Below are positions 16,501 through 24,808 of a stretch of DNA of 64,000 nucleotides, one piece after another. The notes below the pieces were generated by a model. The model had not been told where the DNA came from, searched no databases, and worked only from the letters and a program-made list of their open reading frames with translations. This stretch comes from Rufibacter sp. LB8 (lineage in GTDB: Bacteria > Bacteroidota > Bacteroidia > Cytophagales > Hymenobacteraceae), in assembly GCF_014876185.1 (NCBI RefSeq), contig NZ_JADALJ010000002.1:91128-155127 (forward strand). Direction: 5' to 3'. Positions within the stretch are counted from its first letter, which is position 1; each line of letters opens with the position of its first letter. The translations under genes were made by a program, and so were the position numbers.

Positions 16501-17985
16501 GGCACTAAGGTCCGGCTGCGCCCGGTGATCATGACAGCGGCGGTGGCCTCACTAGGCTTCCTTCCCATGGCGCTTTCCGGCTCGGCCGGGGCAGAGGTGC
16601 AGAAACCGCTGGCCACGGTGGTGATCGGGGGCCTTATCACTTCCACGCTGCTCACCCTTTTCCTTCTTCCTATCATGTACAGTTATGTGGAAAAAATGAA
16701 AAAGACGGAAGGTGACAGTAGCCAGGGAGGAATAGTTGGCTTTCTGGTGCTTGTTCTGGTTGTTTTCGGTTTGGCCCTGCCGGTGAGCGCCCAGACTAGC
16801 CCTAATCCTGTGAGTGGCACTGTCACTCTTAACCAAGCAATAGACCTGGCCCTGAAGAACAGCCCTGCTGTTCGCGCCGGCACCCTGGCCGTGGAGCAAC
16901 AGCAGGCGCTGCGCCGGGCAAGCTTCGATCTGCCAAAGACGGTTCTGACGGGGGAGTACGGGCAAATAAACAGTGCGGCCAATGACAACGCACTGACTTT
17001 GTCCCAAGGCTTCTCTTTGCCGGGCGTGTACCGGAGCCAGGCTCGGCTGGCCTTACAGCAGGTCGGCGGCATGGAGCAGCAACTGCTGCTGACTAGGCGG
17101 ACCGTGGTCCGGGATGTGAAGCTTGCCTACAATGAATGGATTATCCTTTCCCAGAGGTTCAAAATGCTGAGCATCCAAGACAGTCTGGCTCAGGAATTTG
17201 AGCGCGCCGCCGGTTTCCGCTTCAAAGCGGGGGAGACCAACTACCTGGAGAAGATCGCGGCCGAGGCCCAGGCCATGGAGGCCCGAACCGCCTTGGAATC
17301 CACCCGCTCAGAGGTTACTGCCGTCCAGCAGCGCCTGCTTCGCTCGCTCTTCATCCCCGACACGGTCAGCTTCCAGCCAGAGCCACGGTCAGGGGAGCTG
17401 ATCTTGCCTGCAGACACCTCCTGGCTCAGTAGCCATCCAGAGGTTGCCATTTTCAGGAACCAGATGGCGGTCAGCCAGGCCCAGACCCAAGTGGAAAGAA
17501 GCCGGCTCCTGCCCGAGCTCTCGGTTGGGCTGAGGAGCCAGACCATCCAAGGTTTCCAGAATGTCTCTGGGGAGGAAGAGTACTTTGGGGCCGGCAGGCG
17601 ATTCCAGTCCGTGGAACTCGGGGTAGGCATTCCCATCTTCTCCAGGGCCCAACGCGCCCGGGTGAGGGCCGCCTCCCTTGCGGAGCAGGTAGCCACCGCT
17701 CAGTACGAGAGTCGGCGGCTGGCCTTGCAGACAGAGCTGTTGCGGTTCACCCAGGATTACGAAAGGAGCAGGCAGGCCCTGCGGTACTATGAGGACAAGG
17801 CATTGCCGCAGGCAAACTTGATTATTGAATATGCCAGCAAGGGCTTCAGGCTAGGGGAAACTGAGTACACCGAGTACATCCAAAACATAAACCAGGCCCA
17901 TCGTATCCGGTTGCAGTACCTTGACGTTCTGTCCCAGTTCAACCAGTCCGTTATTCAATTAGAGTTTTATTTAAAGAGCAATTAA
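13591..17985 (+). CDS. CusA/CzcA heavy-metal RND transporter fused to TolC/CzcC-type outer-membrane protein
   Basis: Residues 1-1030 are a complete heavy-metal-efflux RND pump: the N-terminal IRNKLIIGLF helix, VDAVPDITNNQVQI-like start of the porter domain, DFGLIVDGAVIIVES with the proton-relay Asp in helix 4, and a second set of helices around FTAIPLAAIGGVFALLLRG. After a short linker, residues from about 1035 form a new hydrophobic segment ending LALPVSAQ, which looks like a signal peptide, followed by a 410-residue TolC-type region (LNQAIDLALKNSPAVRAG and several coiled coils). The fusion is known in Bacteroidetes CusA/CzcA proteins of about 1450 residues. I chose the ATG at 13591 (MIDNLIAFSIRN), which matches family starts, over an upstream ATG at 13546. 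Confidence 0.9.
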   Translation: MIDNLIAFSIRNKLIIGLFTLALVVWGLFSLSRLPIDAVPDITNNQVQIITTSPTLAAQEVEQFITSPIEIEMANVPDLVEVRSISRFGLSVVTVVFEDDVDVYLARQIVGEKLRSAQEQLPVGLASPEMGPVSTGLGEIYQYVLHTTPDSPKEYSPTELRTIQDWIVKRQLAGTPGVAEVSSFGGMVKQYQVSVDPERLRAFDVTISDIFDALERNNENTGGAFIEKGPNAYFIRGIGLLTSFEDIEQTVVKNTAGLPLLIRDVATVEEGSSVRYGALTRNGEGEVVGGIVMMLKGENSAQVIENVKAKIEGIQKTLPPGVVLEPFLDRTRLVDRAIGTVSKNLIEGGLIVVFVLVLLLGNLRAGLVVASVIPLAMLFAISMMQLFGVSGNLMSLGAIDFGLIVDGAVIIVESIVHRISVNKQFEGIDRLNQRQMDDTVLDATVKIRQSAAFGEIIILIVYLPILALVGIEGKMFRPMAQTVGFAILGALILSLTYVPMASALFLSKKTKHKPNFADKVMARLEASYGRLLQKALKIRVVLLALTLGLFLFTLFLFSRMGGEFIPTLDEGDFAIESSISPGSSLTQSVKTFSQAERILLKQFPEVKEVISKIGASEIPTDPMPIEAADMTVILKDRDEWESADTREELMEKMEQALSVIPGLNAEFSQPIQLRSNELMTGVKQDIAVKIYGEDLDVLAQKAEEAANLIRPIAGVGDLKVEQTTGLPQVLVKYNRAQMAQMGLSVEDVNRALRTGFAGGEAGVIYEGERRFDLVVRLAQTNRQTLSNVEDLLIALPNGTQVPLRQVAQVTLEEGPSQISRDDTKRRITIGINARERDVENLVKEIQETLEAKFKLPVGYYVTYGGQFENLQAAKARLSVAVPLSLAIILLLLFLTFGSFKQSLLIFTAIPLAAIGGVFALLLRGMPFSISAGIGFIALFGVAVLNGIVLIGYFNQLKKEGWKDPYTRIMEGTKVRLRPVIMTAAVASLGFLPMALSGSAGAEVQKPLATVVIGGLITSTLLTLFLLPIMYSYVEKMKKTEGDSSQGGIVGFLVLVLVVFGLALPVSAQTSPNPVSGTVTLNQAIDLALKNSPAVRAGTLAVEQQQALRRASFDLPKTVLTGEYGQINSAANDNALTLSQGFSLPGVYRSQARLALQQVGGMEQQLLLTRRTVVRDVKLAYNEWIILSQRFKMLSIQDSLAQEFERAAGFRFKAGETNYLEKIAAEAQAMEARTALESTRSEVTAVQQRLLRSLFIPDTVSFQPEPRSGELILPADTSWLSSHPEVAIFRNQMAVSQAQTQVERSRLLPELSVGLRSQTIQGFQNVSGEEEYFGAGRRFQSVELGVGIPIFSRAQRARVRAASLAEQVATAQYESRRLALQTELLRFTQDYERSRQALRYYEDKALPQANLIIEYASKGFRLGETEYTEYIQNINQAHRIRLQYLDVLSQFNQSVIQLEFYLKSN

Positions 17986-17986
17986 G

Positions 17987-19234
17987 ATGATGAAACATAT
18001 AAAATCAAGTGTTTTCCCCCTTCTGTTTGGCGTGATCCTAGCATTTAGTTCTTGCCAGGATGGGCCGAAGGCCGAAGAAAAAACCGATGAAACCCATGCC
18101 GAGGGTGAAGCCGGGGAAGAAGAGTCCATCGGGCTGACCCAGGCCCAAATGGATGCGGTGGGGATAAAATTGGGAGGCATTGAGAACCGGCCCCTTAAAA
18201 GCGGAATACAGGCTAACGGGATGCTGGACCTCCCCCCTCAGAACAAAGCCACCATTTCCAGCCTGACGGAGGGAATCGTGCGGGAGATCTTCGTCACCCA
18301 GGGGCAGTTCGTGAAAAAGGGACAACGGTTGGTCAGCATCGAACACCCCAGCATCATCCAGCTCCAGGAGGAGTACCTGAAAGCCCAAAGCGCCCTTAAC
18401 TATGCCAAGATCGATTATGAGCGCCAACGGGAATTATTGAAGGAGAATGTGATTGCGGCCAAAAAGTACCAGTTGGCCGAGGCCGAGTACAGGGCGCGTC
18501 AGGCGGAGGTTTCCTCTTTGGCCAGCCGCTTGGGCCAAATTGGCATATCCGCCAGCCGCATCAGGGTAGGCTCCCTGATCCGTTCGGTATCGGTGGTTTC
18601 ACCCATGCACGGCTATGTACATCAGATAAAGGTAAACATCGGCGCCTTGGTTGAGCCAGCCAAGGAGCTTTTCCAGGTAGTGGACAACCACCACATCCAG
18701 ATTGACCTTCAGGTCTTTGAGAAGGACATCGCCCAGGTCAAGAACGGCCAGAAGGTTCTCTTCTCCCTGACCTCCAACCCTTCCAAGACATATGAGGCCA
18801 CCATCTTCTCGGTGGGGAAATCCTTTGAGAACGATACCAAGACGGTGGTGGTACACGCCCAGATCAACGACAACCAGGAGGCGACCCTGCTTCCCGGCAT
18901 GTTCGTGAGCGGCCGTATCCTTACCTCTGAGGCGACCGTGCCGGCGCTCCCGGATGAGGCCATCATAACAGAAGGAGAGCTGAAATTCGTGTTCGCCGCT
19001 ACGCGTGCCACCCACTCTCCTGAGCCTAAGGCTGAAAGCTCAGAAGAAGAACATGAGGGGGAACTCGCCCCGGACTGGGTCTTTACCAAGATCGGGGTTC
19101 AGACGGGCGCCATGGATGCCGGATACACGGAGGTAAAGCTTTTGAACCCTATACCGGCTGGCTCTCAACTCGTCACCAAAGGCGCCTACTATGTCGCGGC
19201 GCAGGGCAACAAAGGCGAGAGCGGTGGCCATTAA
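17987..19234 (+). CDS. CusB/CzcB-type periplasmic adaptor (membrane fusion) protein
   Basis: The product begins with a lipoprotein signal (ILAFSSCQDG) and an acidic His-containing segment, then shows the adaptor pattern: two halves of a lipoyl/hairpin domain (EGIVREIFVTQGQFVKKGQ and SPMHGYVHQIKVNIGALV) with a coiled-coil hairpin between them, and a C-terminal beta-barrel (LFQVVDNHHIQIDLQVFEKD). It links the inner-membrane RND pump to the outer-membrane channel. The start codon follows the stop of the pump gene by one base, so the two are co-transcribed and probably translationally coupled. Confidence 0.9.
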   Translation: MMKHIKSSVFPLLFGVILAFSSCQDGPKAEEKTDETHAEGEAGEEESIGLTQAQMDAVGIKLGGIENRPLKSGIQANGMLDLPPQNKATISSLTEGIVREIFVTQGQFVKKGQRLVSIEHPSIIQLQEEYLKAQSALNYAKIDYERQRELLKENVIAAKKYQLAEAEYRARQAEVSSLASRLGQIGISASRIRVGSLIRSVSVVSPMHGYVHQIKVNIGALVEPAKELFQVVDNHHIQIDLQVFEKDIAQVKNGQKVLFSLTSNPSKTYEATIFSVGKSFENDTKTVVVHAQINDNQEATLLPGMFVSGRILTSEATVPALPDEAIITEGELKFVFAATRATHSPEPKAESSEEEHEGELAPDWVFTKIGVQTGAMDAGYTEVKLLNPIPAGSQLVTKGAYYVAAQGNKGESGGH

Positions 19235-19271
19235 ACGATTTAGGGAGAATTTTCAGTTTTAGTCAATCGCC

Positions 19272-19892
19272 ATGCTGCATGTCCTGCTGGATAGTTTCCT
19301 GATCAGCCTGATCCATGCCCTGATCCCCAGCCACTGGATGGCTTTGGTGGCTATTGGGCGCTCAGAGGGCTGGCCACTAGCCACCACGCTGCGGGCCACC
19401 CTGTTGGCGGGCCTCGCCCACATTGGAGGCACGCTCCTATTGGGCGGGCTGATCGGGTACCTGGGTATCAGGCTGTCTGAGGAGTTTACCTCCTTTGCCC
19501 GTAACGCTACCCCCTTGGCCTTGGTCGTAATGGGCATGTTTGTACTGGGTACCGCCTACTCCCACCCAGACAAGGCTCCCAAGGACCTATCCTCGCTCAG
19601 GAAGGCGCCTTCCGTCCGGAGCTGGTTCACCACCATGACGGTGGCCCTGTTTTTCTCGCCCTGTTTGGAGATAAGTTCCTATTTCCTGACAGCCGCCACC
19701 CATGGGTGGCAGGGAATCCTGCTGGTGGCGACGGTTTTCGTTTTTGTGACGCTGCCGTTAATGCTGGGGCTTGTCGCTTTGGGGTACCGGGGCATCGGCC
19801 GCTTCAGAGGAGTGGTGCTGGAGAGGCACGGGCACGCCATCATGGGTGGCGTGCTGATCGTCTTGGGACTGGCCACCTTTTTTTATGAATAG
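19272..19892 (+). CDS. Polytopic membrane protein of the NicO/HupE-like type
   Basis: Six hydrophobic segments are visible. The first carries HALIPSHW, and similar His-x-x-x-Pro-x-His motifs occur in nickel/cobalt (NicO/RcnA) and HupE/UreJ transporters. A second Gly-rich segment LLAGLAHIGGTLLLGGLIG follows. The gene sits 37 bases after the adaptor gene and 21 bases before a P-type ATPase, so it belongs to the same metal-export operon. I infer a metal-ion transporter or accessory, but the exact family is not certain. Confidence 0.6.
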   Translation: MLHVLLDSFLISLIHALIPSHWMALVAIGRSEGWPLATTLRATLLAGLAHIGGTLLLGGLIGYLGIRLSEEFTSFARNATPLALVVMGMFVLGTAYSHPDKAPKDLSSLRKAPSVRSWFTTMTVALFFSPCLEISSYFLTAATHGWQGILLVATVFVFVTLPLMLGLVALGYRGIGRFRGVVLERHGHAIMGGVLIVLGLATFFYE

Positions 19893-19913
19893 TCAATCTT
19901 TAATTCCACTTAT

Positions 19914-21938
19914 ATGATACAGGAATCTCACGGCGGCGAAGAGCGCAAACCAACTTATAATACAGCATTCCTAACGGCCCAGAAGATGATGGACGAAGAC
20001 AAAGACCCGCATGCGGTCAACCACGCCGACGTGGAGAAGAACGGTGACCATGACGGCCATGACCATGGAGCCGGGGAGTCCTCAGGGTGGAAAAGCCACT
20101 GGGCGCTTCTACTGTCCCTGGCAGTCCTAGTGGTCATGCTCACTTTGGAGTATGGCTTCGGCTACGTCCCACCCGCTCCACTGGGCCTTGCCATTTACGG
20201 CGCTGCCTACCTGCTTGCTGGCTATAAAGTGCTGGACCTCGCCTTCCGCAAGGCCATGCGCCTCGACTTCTTCAATGAGTTCTTCCTGATGAGCGTCGCC
20301 ACGCTCGGTGCCTTCGCCATCGGCTCCTACAGCGAGGGTGTGGCCGTCATGGTCTTCTACTCCATAGGGGAGTGGTTCCAGGACGCGGCCGTCAACCGCG
20401 CGAAGCGCAGCATAAAGGCGTTGCTGGATATACGCCCCGATGAGGTCTCTGTCATCAGGGGCGGAACAGCTATGGTAGTGGACCCAAAGGAAGTACAGAT
20501 TGGGGAGACCATCCAGATGAAATCCGGGGAGAAAGTGGCCCTGGACGGCGAGCTGCTCTCAGAGAAGGCATCCTTCAACACCGCCGCCCTGACCGGGGAG
20601 AGCAAACCCGACACAAAGGCGAAGGGAGAGAAAGTGTACGCCGGGATGATCAACCTCAATACCGTGGCCGAGGTCCAGGTCACCTCCTTGTTTCGGGACA
20701 GCAAGCTGAGCAGGATTTTGGAAATGGTGCAGGATGCGACGGCCAGAAAGTCGCAGACCCAGCTCTTCATCTCCCGTTTCGCTAAAGTCTACACGCCCAT
20801 CGTCTTCTTTCTGGCCTTGGCCGTATGCGCGGTGCCCTATTTCATAATGGACGACTATGACTTCAATGTCTGGTTTTACCGCGCGCTGGTTTTCCTGGTG
20901 ATAAGCTGCCCTTGTGCGCTGGTGGTGTCCATTCCCCTGGGTTATTTCGGTGGGATCGGGCTGGCTTCCCGGAACGGGATCCTTTTCAAGGGATCAAACT
21001 TCTTGGATGTGATGACCAGGGTAAATGCGGTGGTGATGGACAAGACCGGCACTTTGACGCACGGCGTCTTCAAAGTGCAGCAGGTGGTGGCCCATGGCCT
21101 GGAGGAAAAAGAGCTTATCAGCCTGACCGCCGCCATCGAGACGCAATCCACCCACCCGATCGCCAAGGCCATTGCGGAATTCGCCGGGGCCCAGGCCACC
21201 CAGGCTTCCAGAATAGAGCAGGTAGAGGAGATATCGGGCCACGGGCTCAAAGGCACGATTGATGGGAAGCAGGTGCTGGCGGGCAACACCAAACTCCTTA
21301 AGAAATTCAACATACCCTACCCTGCGGAGATCGAGGGCATCGTCAACACCATAGTGGTGGTGGCGGTGAACGGGCTGTACGCCGGGTATATCACCATTGC
21401 AGACGAGATAAAGGAGGATGCGGCCCAGGCTATCAGGGATATGCACGCCTTGAACATCCAGACCGTGATGCTCTCCGGTGACAAACAGACGGTGGTCGAT
21501 GAAGTGGCCAAAAAACTGGGCATTGACACCGCGTTCGGGAACCTCCTCCCGGAGGACAAAGTGGCCAAGGTGCAGGCGTTGAAGGACCAGGGCAGGCACA
21601 TCGCCTTTGTGGGTGACGGTGTGAATGACGCGCCGGTGGTGGCCCTGGCCGATGCCGGGATCGCCATGGGGGGCCTGGGCAGCGACGCCACCATAGAGAC
21701 CGCTGATGTGGTGATCCAGAACGACCAACCGTCTAAGATCGTGTCCGCCATCAAGGTGGGGAAGATAACCCGCAGCATCGTCTGGCAGAACATCATTTTG
21801 GCGATGACCGTCAAGGTAATCGTGCTGGCCTTGGGTGCTGGGGGTGTGGCCACCCTGTGGGAGGCTGTTATCGCCGATGTGGGCGTCGCTCTGTTGGCCA
21901 TCTTAAATGCGGTGCGGATTCAGCGAATGAAAGTATAG
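19914..21938 (+). CDS. Zn/Cd/Pb-type P1B ATPase (heavy-metal translocating)
   Basis: All catalytic motifs of a heavy-metal P-type ATPase are present: TGES in the actuator domain, CPC in ISCPCALVV, the phosphorylated DKTGTLT, the HP motif in QSTHPIAKAI and GDGVNDAP. A conserved Asp in the last helices (ADVGVALLAILNAV) points to the P1B-2 group (Zn, Cd, Pb) rather than copper. The N-terminal 60 residues lack the usual CxxC metal-binding domain and instead are His/Asp-rich (NGDHDGHDHG), a probable substitute metal sensor. The gene closes the RND operon. Confidence 0.9.
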   Translation: MIQESHGGEERKPTYNTAFLTAQKMMDEDKDPHAVNHADVEKNGDHDGHDHGAGESSGWKSHWALLLSLAVLVVMLTLEYGFGYVPPAPLGLAIYGAAYLLAGYKVLDLAFRKAMRLDFFNEFFLMSVATLGAFAIGSYSEGVAVMVFYSIGEWFQDAAVNRAKRSIKALLDIRPDEVSVIRGGTAMVVDPKEVQIGETIQMKSGEKVALDGELLSEKASFNTAALTGESKPDTKAKGEKVYAGMINLNTVAEVQVTSLFRDSKLSRILEMVQDATARKSQTQLFISRFAKVYTPIVFFLALAVCAVPYFIMDDYDFNVWFYRALVFLVISCPCALVVSIPLGYFGGIGLASRNGILFKGSNFLDVMTRVNAVVMDKTGTLTHGVFKVQQVVAHGLEEKELISLTAAIETQSTHPIAKAIAEFAGAQATQASRIEQVEEISGHGLKGTIDGKQVLAGNTKLLKKFNIPYPAEIEGIVNTIVVVAVNGLYAGYITIADEIKEDAAQAIRDMHALNIQTVMLSGDKQTVVDEVAKKLGIDTAFGNLLPEDKVAKVQALKDQGRHIAFVGDGVNDAPVVALADAGIAMGGLGSDATIETADVVIQNDQPSKIVSAIKVGKITRSIVWQNIILAMTVKVIVLALGAGGVATLWEAVIADVGVALLAILNAVRIQRMKV

Positions 21939-22014
21939 GAAGGTTTAGGCTTATTCAGGTCTACGACGGGTGACAAGGGACAACCATGTGGGTTATTTAA
22001 CCTCTTTAAAAATT

Positions 22015-22052
22015 GTTGCACGGTTTTGCACGTTTCAAAATGGCAGTGCAAC
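22015..22052. promoter_or_regulatory. GTTGCAC inverted repeat upstream of lpdA
   Basis: GTTGCAC (22015-22021) and its complement GTGCAAC (22046-22052) flank 24 bases. The repeat lies 86 bases before the dihydrolipoyl dehydrogenase start in the gap after the ATPase gene. A regulator site is possible; the arms are short. Confidence 0.3.
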
Positions 22053-22137
22053 TACTCATGTTTGCGCTTTATACCGCTTTGATTAATCCGCGCGCTGTGG
22101 TTTTCAAAAATCTATTAACCTCTAAATTCAATTGCTT

Positions 22138-23532
22138 ATGTACGATGTTGCAATCATAGGTTCTGGCCCGGGCGGCTACGTCGCAGCCATACGTTGCGCC
22201 CAACTAGGTTTCAAGACAGTTATCATAGAGAAATATGACACCTTGGGCGGCACTTGCCTGAATGTAGGGTGCATCCCCTCCAAAGCTGTATTGGATAGCT
22301 CCGAGCATTTTCACAATGCCCAGCACAAATTCAAAAACCATGGCATCCGACTGGAGAACCTGCAACTGGATTTCCCCCAGATGCTCGCCCACAAAGCGGA
22401 CGTGGTCCAGAAAACAGTGGCGGGGGTAGACTACCTGATGAAAAAGAACAAGGTAGAGGTCTTACGCGGCAAAGCAACCTTGCTGACACCCCGGACGGTG
22501 AGCATTCAGGGAGCGGAAGGGCCTCCTTCAGTAATTGAATCTAAGCACATTGTTCTGGCGACGGGCTCCAAGCCCAGCTCCTTGCCTGGTATCACCATCG
22601 ATAAGAAAAGGATTATCTCCTCCACAGAGGCACTGACTTTACCGGAAATCCCCCGGCACCTGCTGGTAATCGGAGGCGGGGTCATTGGCATGGAGCTGGG
22701 GTCAGTGTATGCGCGCGTTGGCTCCACAGTCAGTGTGCTGGAATATACCGATGCCATCATCCCCAGCATGGACCTGACCATGGGTAAGGAACTGAAAAAG
22801 TCACTACAAAAGCTGGGGATGGACTTCTACCTCAGCCACAAGGTAACCGGCGCCCAAAGCACCGAAACTGGGGTAACCGTCACGGCGGAGGATACCGCGG
22901 GCAATACCCTGAACCTGGAGGGGGATTATTGCCTGATGGCCGTGGGCCGAAAACCCTACACGGAGGGACTGGGACTGGAAAACGTTGGCATCACAACCGA
23001 CAAAGGGGGGCGCATCGAGGTAAATGAATACCTGGAAACGAATGTGCCGGGCATCTATGCCATCGGCGATGTGGTGAAAGGGGCGATGCTGGCACACAAG
23101 GCCTCAGAGGAGGGCGTCTATGTGGCCGAACGCCTGGCCGGCCAGAAGCCGCACCTGGATTACCTGCTTATCCCTGGTATCGTGTACACCTGGCCGGAAG
23201 TAGCCACCGTGGGCTATACAGAAGAACAGTTGAAGGCTAACGGGCGCGCCTACCGGACCGGGGTATTCCCGTTCCGGGCCAATGCCCGCGCCCGGATGAA
23301 TGACGATTTGGATGGCCAGATTAAAGTACTAGCCGATGCTAAAACGGATGAAATCCTGGGTATCCATATGATCGGCCCCCGGGTCAGCGACATCATCGGG
23401 GAGGCCGTCGCCGCGATGAGCTACCGTGCCTCTGCTGAGGATATCGCCCGGATGTCCCATGGGCACCCTACCTTTTACGAGACATTGAAAGAGGCTTGCC
23501 TGGCGGTAAACAACCAGGCCATCCATATTTGA
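22138..23532 (+). CDS. lpdA: Dihydrolipoyl dehydrogenase (E3)
   Basis: A complete E3 flavoprotein: FAD-binding IIGSGPGGYVAAI, the redox-active disulfide in GGTCLNVGCIPSK, the NAD-binding IGGGVIGMELGSVYARVG, a second FAD motif in IYAIGDV, and the C-terminal HGHPTFYETLKEA with the catalytic His-Glu pair. It lacks the C-terminal Cys pair of mercuric reductase, so it is E3 and not MerA. I chose the ATG at 22138 over an in-frame TTG at 22132. No E1, E2 or lipoyl gene is nearby. The next gene, 24 bases downstream, codes for an OsmC protein; Ohr/OsmC peroxidases can be reduced through lipoylated proteins and E3. Confidence 0.9.
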   Translation: MYDVAIIGSGPGGYVAAIRCAQLGFKTVIIEKYDTLGGTCLNVGCIPSKAVLDSSEHFHNAQHKFKNHGIRLENLQLDFPQMLAHKADVVQKTVAGVDYLMKKNKVEVLRGKATLLTPRTVSIQGAEGPPSVIESKHIVLATGSKPSSLPGITIDKKRIISSTEALTLPEIPRHLLVIGGGVIGMELGSVYARVGSTVSVLEYTDAIIPSMDLTMGKELKKSLQKLGMDFYLSHKVTGAQSTETGVTVTAEDTAGNTLNLEGDYCLMAVGRKPYTEGLGLENVGITTDKGGRIEVNEYLETNVPGIYAIGDVVKGAMLAHKASEEGVYVAERLAGQKPHLDYLLIPGIVYTWPEVATVGYTEEQLKANGRAYRTGVFPFRANARARMNDDLDGQIKVLADAKTDEILGIHMIGPRVSDIIGEAVAAMSYRASAEDIARMSHGHPTFYETLKEACLAVNNQAIHI

Positions 23533-23556
23533 TAAAAACCTATAATTAACAAAGAA

Positions 23557-24009
23557 ATGAGCGAATACAGAGCAAACCTGCTATGGTCGGGTCCCAATAC
23601 CGATTTCACGTATAAAACGTACAGCCGCACCCATACCTGGACCTTTGGCGGGGGCAGTGCCGTAGAAGCCTCTGCTGCGCCGGAGTACTTAGGCAAGGCC
23701 GAACTGGTCAATCCGGAAGAAGCCTTTGCCGCCTCCCTAGCCAGCTGCCACCTGCTCACCTTTCTGGCCCTTGCTGCCTTTCAGAAATTTACCGTAGGGC
23801 GCTACGAAGACGAGGCGGTTGCTTCGGTGGGTAAAAATGCCCAAGGGAAGATGGCGGTTTTACAGGTTACTTTAAACCCCAAGGTGACTTTTAGCGGAGA
23901 GAATCTGCCCACTCCTGACCAGATAGCCGCCCTGCATCACAGGGCTCATAACGACTGCTTTATCTCCAATTCGGTCTTAACAGAGGTAATCGTAAAGCCG
24001 GTGGTATAG
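23557..24009 (+). CDS. OsmC/Ohr family thiol peroxidase
   Basis: The 150-residue product has the OsmC/Ohr fold pattern, with the two conserved peroxidatic and resolving cysteines in LASCHLLTFLALA (near residue 66) and AHNDCFISNSV (near residue 135) and a Glu/Arg-containing N-terminal half (ELVNPEEAFAAS). These enzymes reduce organic hydroperoxides with lipoyl-linked thiols as electron donor. Close spacing to lpdA suggests one operon for peroxide detoxification. Confidence 0.85.
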   Translation: MSEYRANLLWSGPNTDFTYKTYSRTHTWTFGGGSAVEASAAPEYLGKAELVNPEEAFAASLASCHLLTFLALAAFQKFTVGRYEDEAVASVGKNAQGKMAVLQVTLNPKVTFSGENLPTPDQIAALHHRAHNDCFISNSVLTEVIVKPVV

Positions 24010-24529
24010 ATGAATGGTTTAATCTTTAGAGTCTTTGGATGAGCCGATGAACCGTCGGAGCAGTCACCAATCGGAAAACCCAGGTGAGCTGTTCCCTTGA
24101 AAGAGCAGAAATGGAGGAACAAGAAGAAAAAGAACCGCAACTCGACCCGGGCAACAAAAAAGAGCGGCGCACGCTGTCCTTTAAGGGGCATTAGGGGTCG
24201 TTAGAGGTGGCGGGAATAGAATCTTTGGTGGCACTTTATATGATGGAAAAAGCGGAAGGCAAAAAGCGTATATGTATCGTGAATTTGCCATATTCAACCA
24301 TTTTGTTAAGGGTGCACTCCCCAAAGTATTTGTGGCAACCGTTTACTTCGGTCTAAGTCACAATAGTATTCTTTAACTTCTCCTCCCAAAGACGCTAGGT
24401 ATAAAATAGCAAAAGGTTGCCTGAGAGTTAAGATGGGTATTGATATAAAGTGCAACGGATGAGCCTAGTCTATCATAGATAAGGTTCATCCGTTGCACTT
24501 TATTGACTTAAAAGGTTAAATATCCTGTA
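24010..24529. other. Intergenic region with long inverted repeat
   Basis: Five hundred bases without a supported gene. Several short frames start but break quickly. The only structure I can defend is the inverted repeat at 24445-24503. Confidence 0.4.
24445..24503. terminator. Inverted repeat between convergent genes
   Basis: Perfect 18-bp arms (24445-24462 and 24486-24503, core AAAGTGCAACGGATGA and complement) enclose 23 bases. It lies 26 bases past the stop of the minus-strand His-rich gene. It may be a bidirectional terminator, although no long T run follows, or the trace of an inserted element. Confidence 0.4.
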
Positions 24530-24808
24530 TTATTGCCTGTTTTGCTGTCCACCTTGCTCATGAGCGTGTAACGGCTCATTGGACTTATGCTCGTGGGAGT
24601 GGTGCAGGGCTGCCTCCTTGGCGTGATGTCTCGCATGCTCACTCAGTCCATAGGCGGTATAGCCATGGTGGGCGGCTTTTTCATGGTCGCCCGAGTTTAA
24701 ATGCTCAGCCGCCGCCCGGTGCTGTTCGGCCGCCTGCTGATAATACTGCGCCGCTTTTCTGTGGCTCTCTGCGCTTTTTTGGTGTTCTCCCGGATGTTCG
24801 TTTTCCAT
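24530..24808 (-). CDS. His/Ala-rich helical small protein, candidate metal buffer
   Basis: I chose the Met that starts MENEHPGEHQKS; upstream codons read poorly. The 92-residue product is made almost wholly of Ala, His, Glu and Gln in heptad-like helices with repeated AAExH/AAQYY units, then a His-rich end (HAKEAALHHSHEHKS and LHAHEQ). I count about 20 histidines. No signal peptide is visible, so it is probably cytoplasmic. It lies between an OsmC gene and a CDF metal exporter gene on the exporter's strand. Binding of Zn, Ni or Co is an inference from composition. Confidence 0.6.
   Translation of the reverse strand: MENEHPGEHQKSAESHRKAAQYYQQAAEQHRAAAEHLNSGDHEKAAHHGYTAYGLSEHARHHAKEAALHHSHEHKSNEPLHAHEQGGQQNRQ

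Noticed and set aside
22138..23532. Mercuric reductase
   Set aside because: The C-terminal Cys pair and the N-terminal metal-binding domain of MerA are missing; no other mer gene is present.
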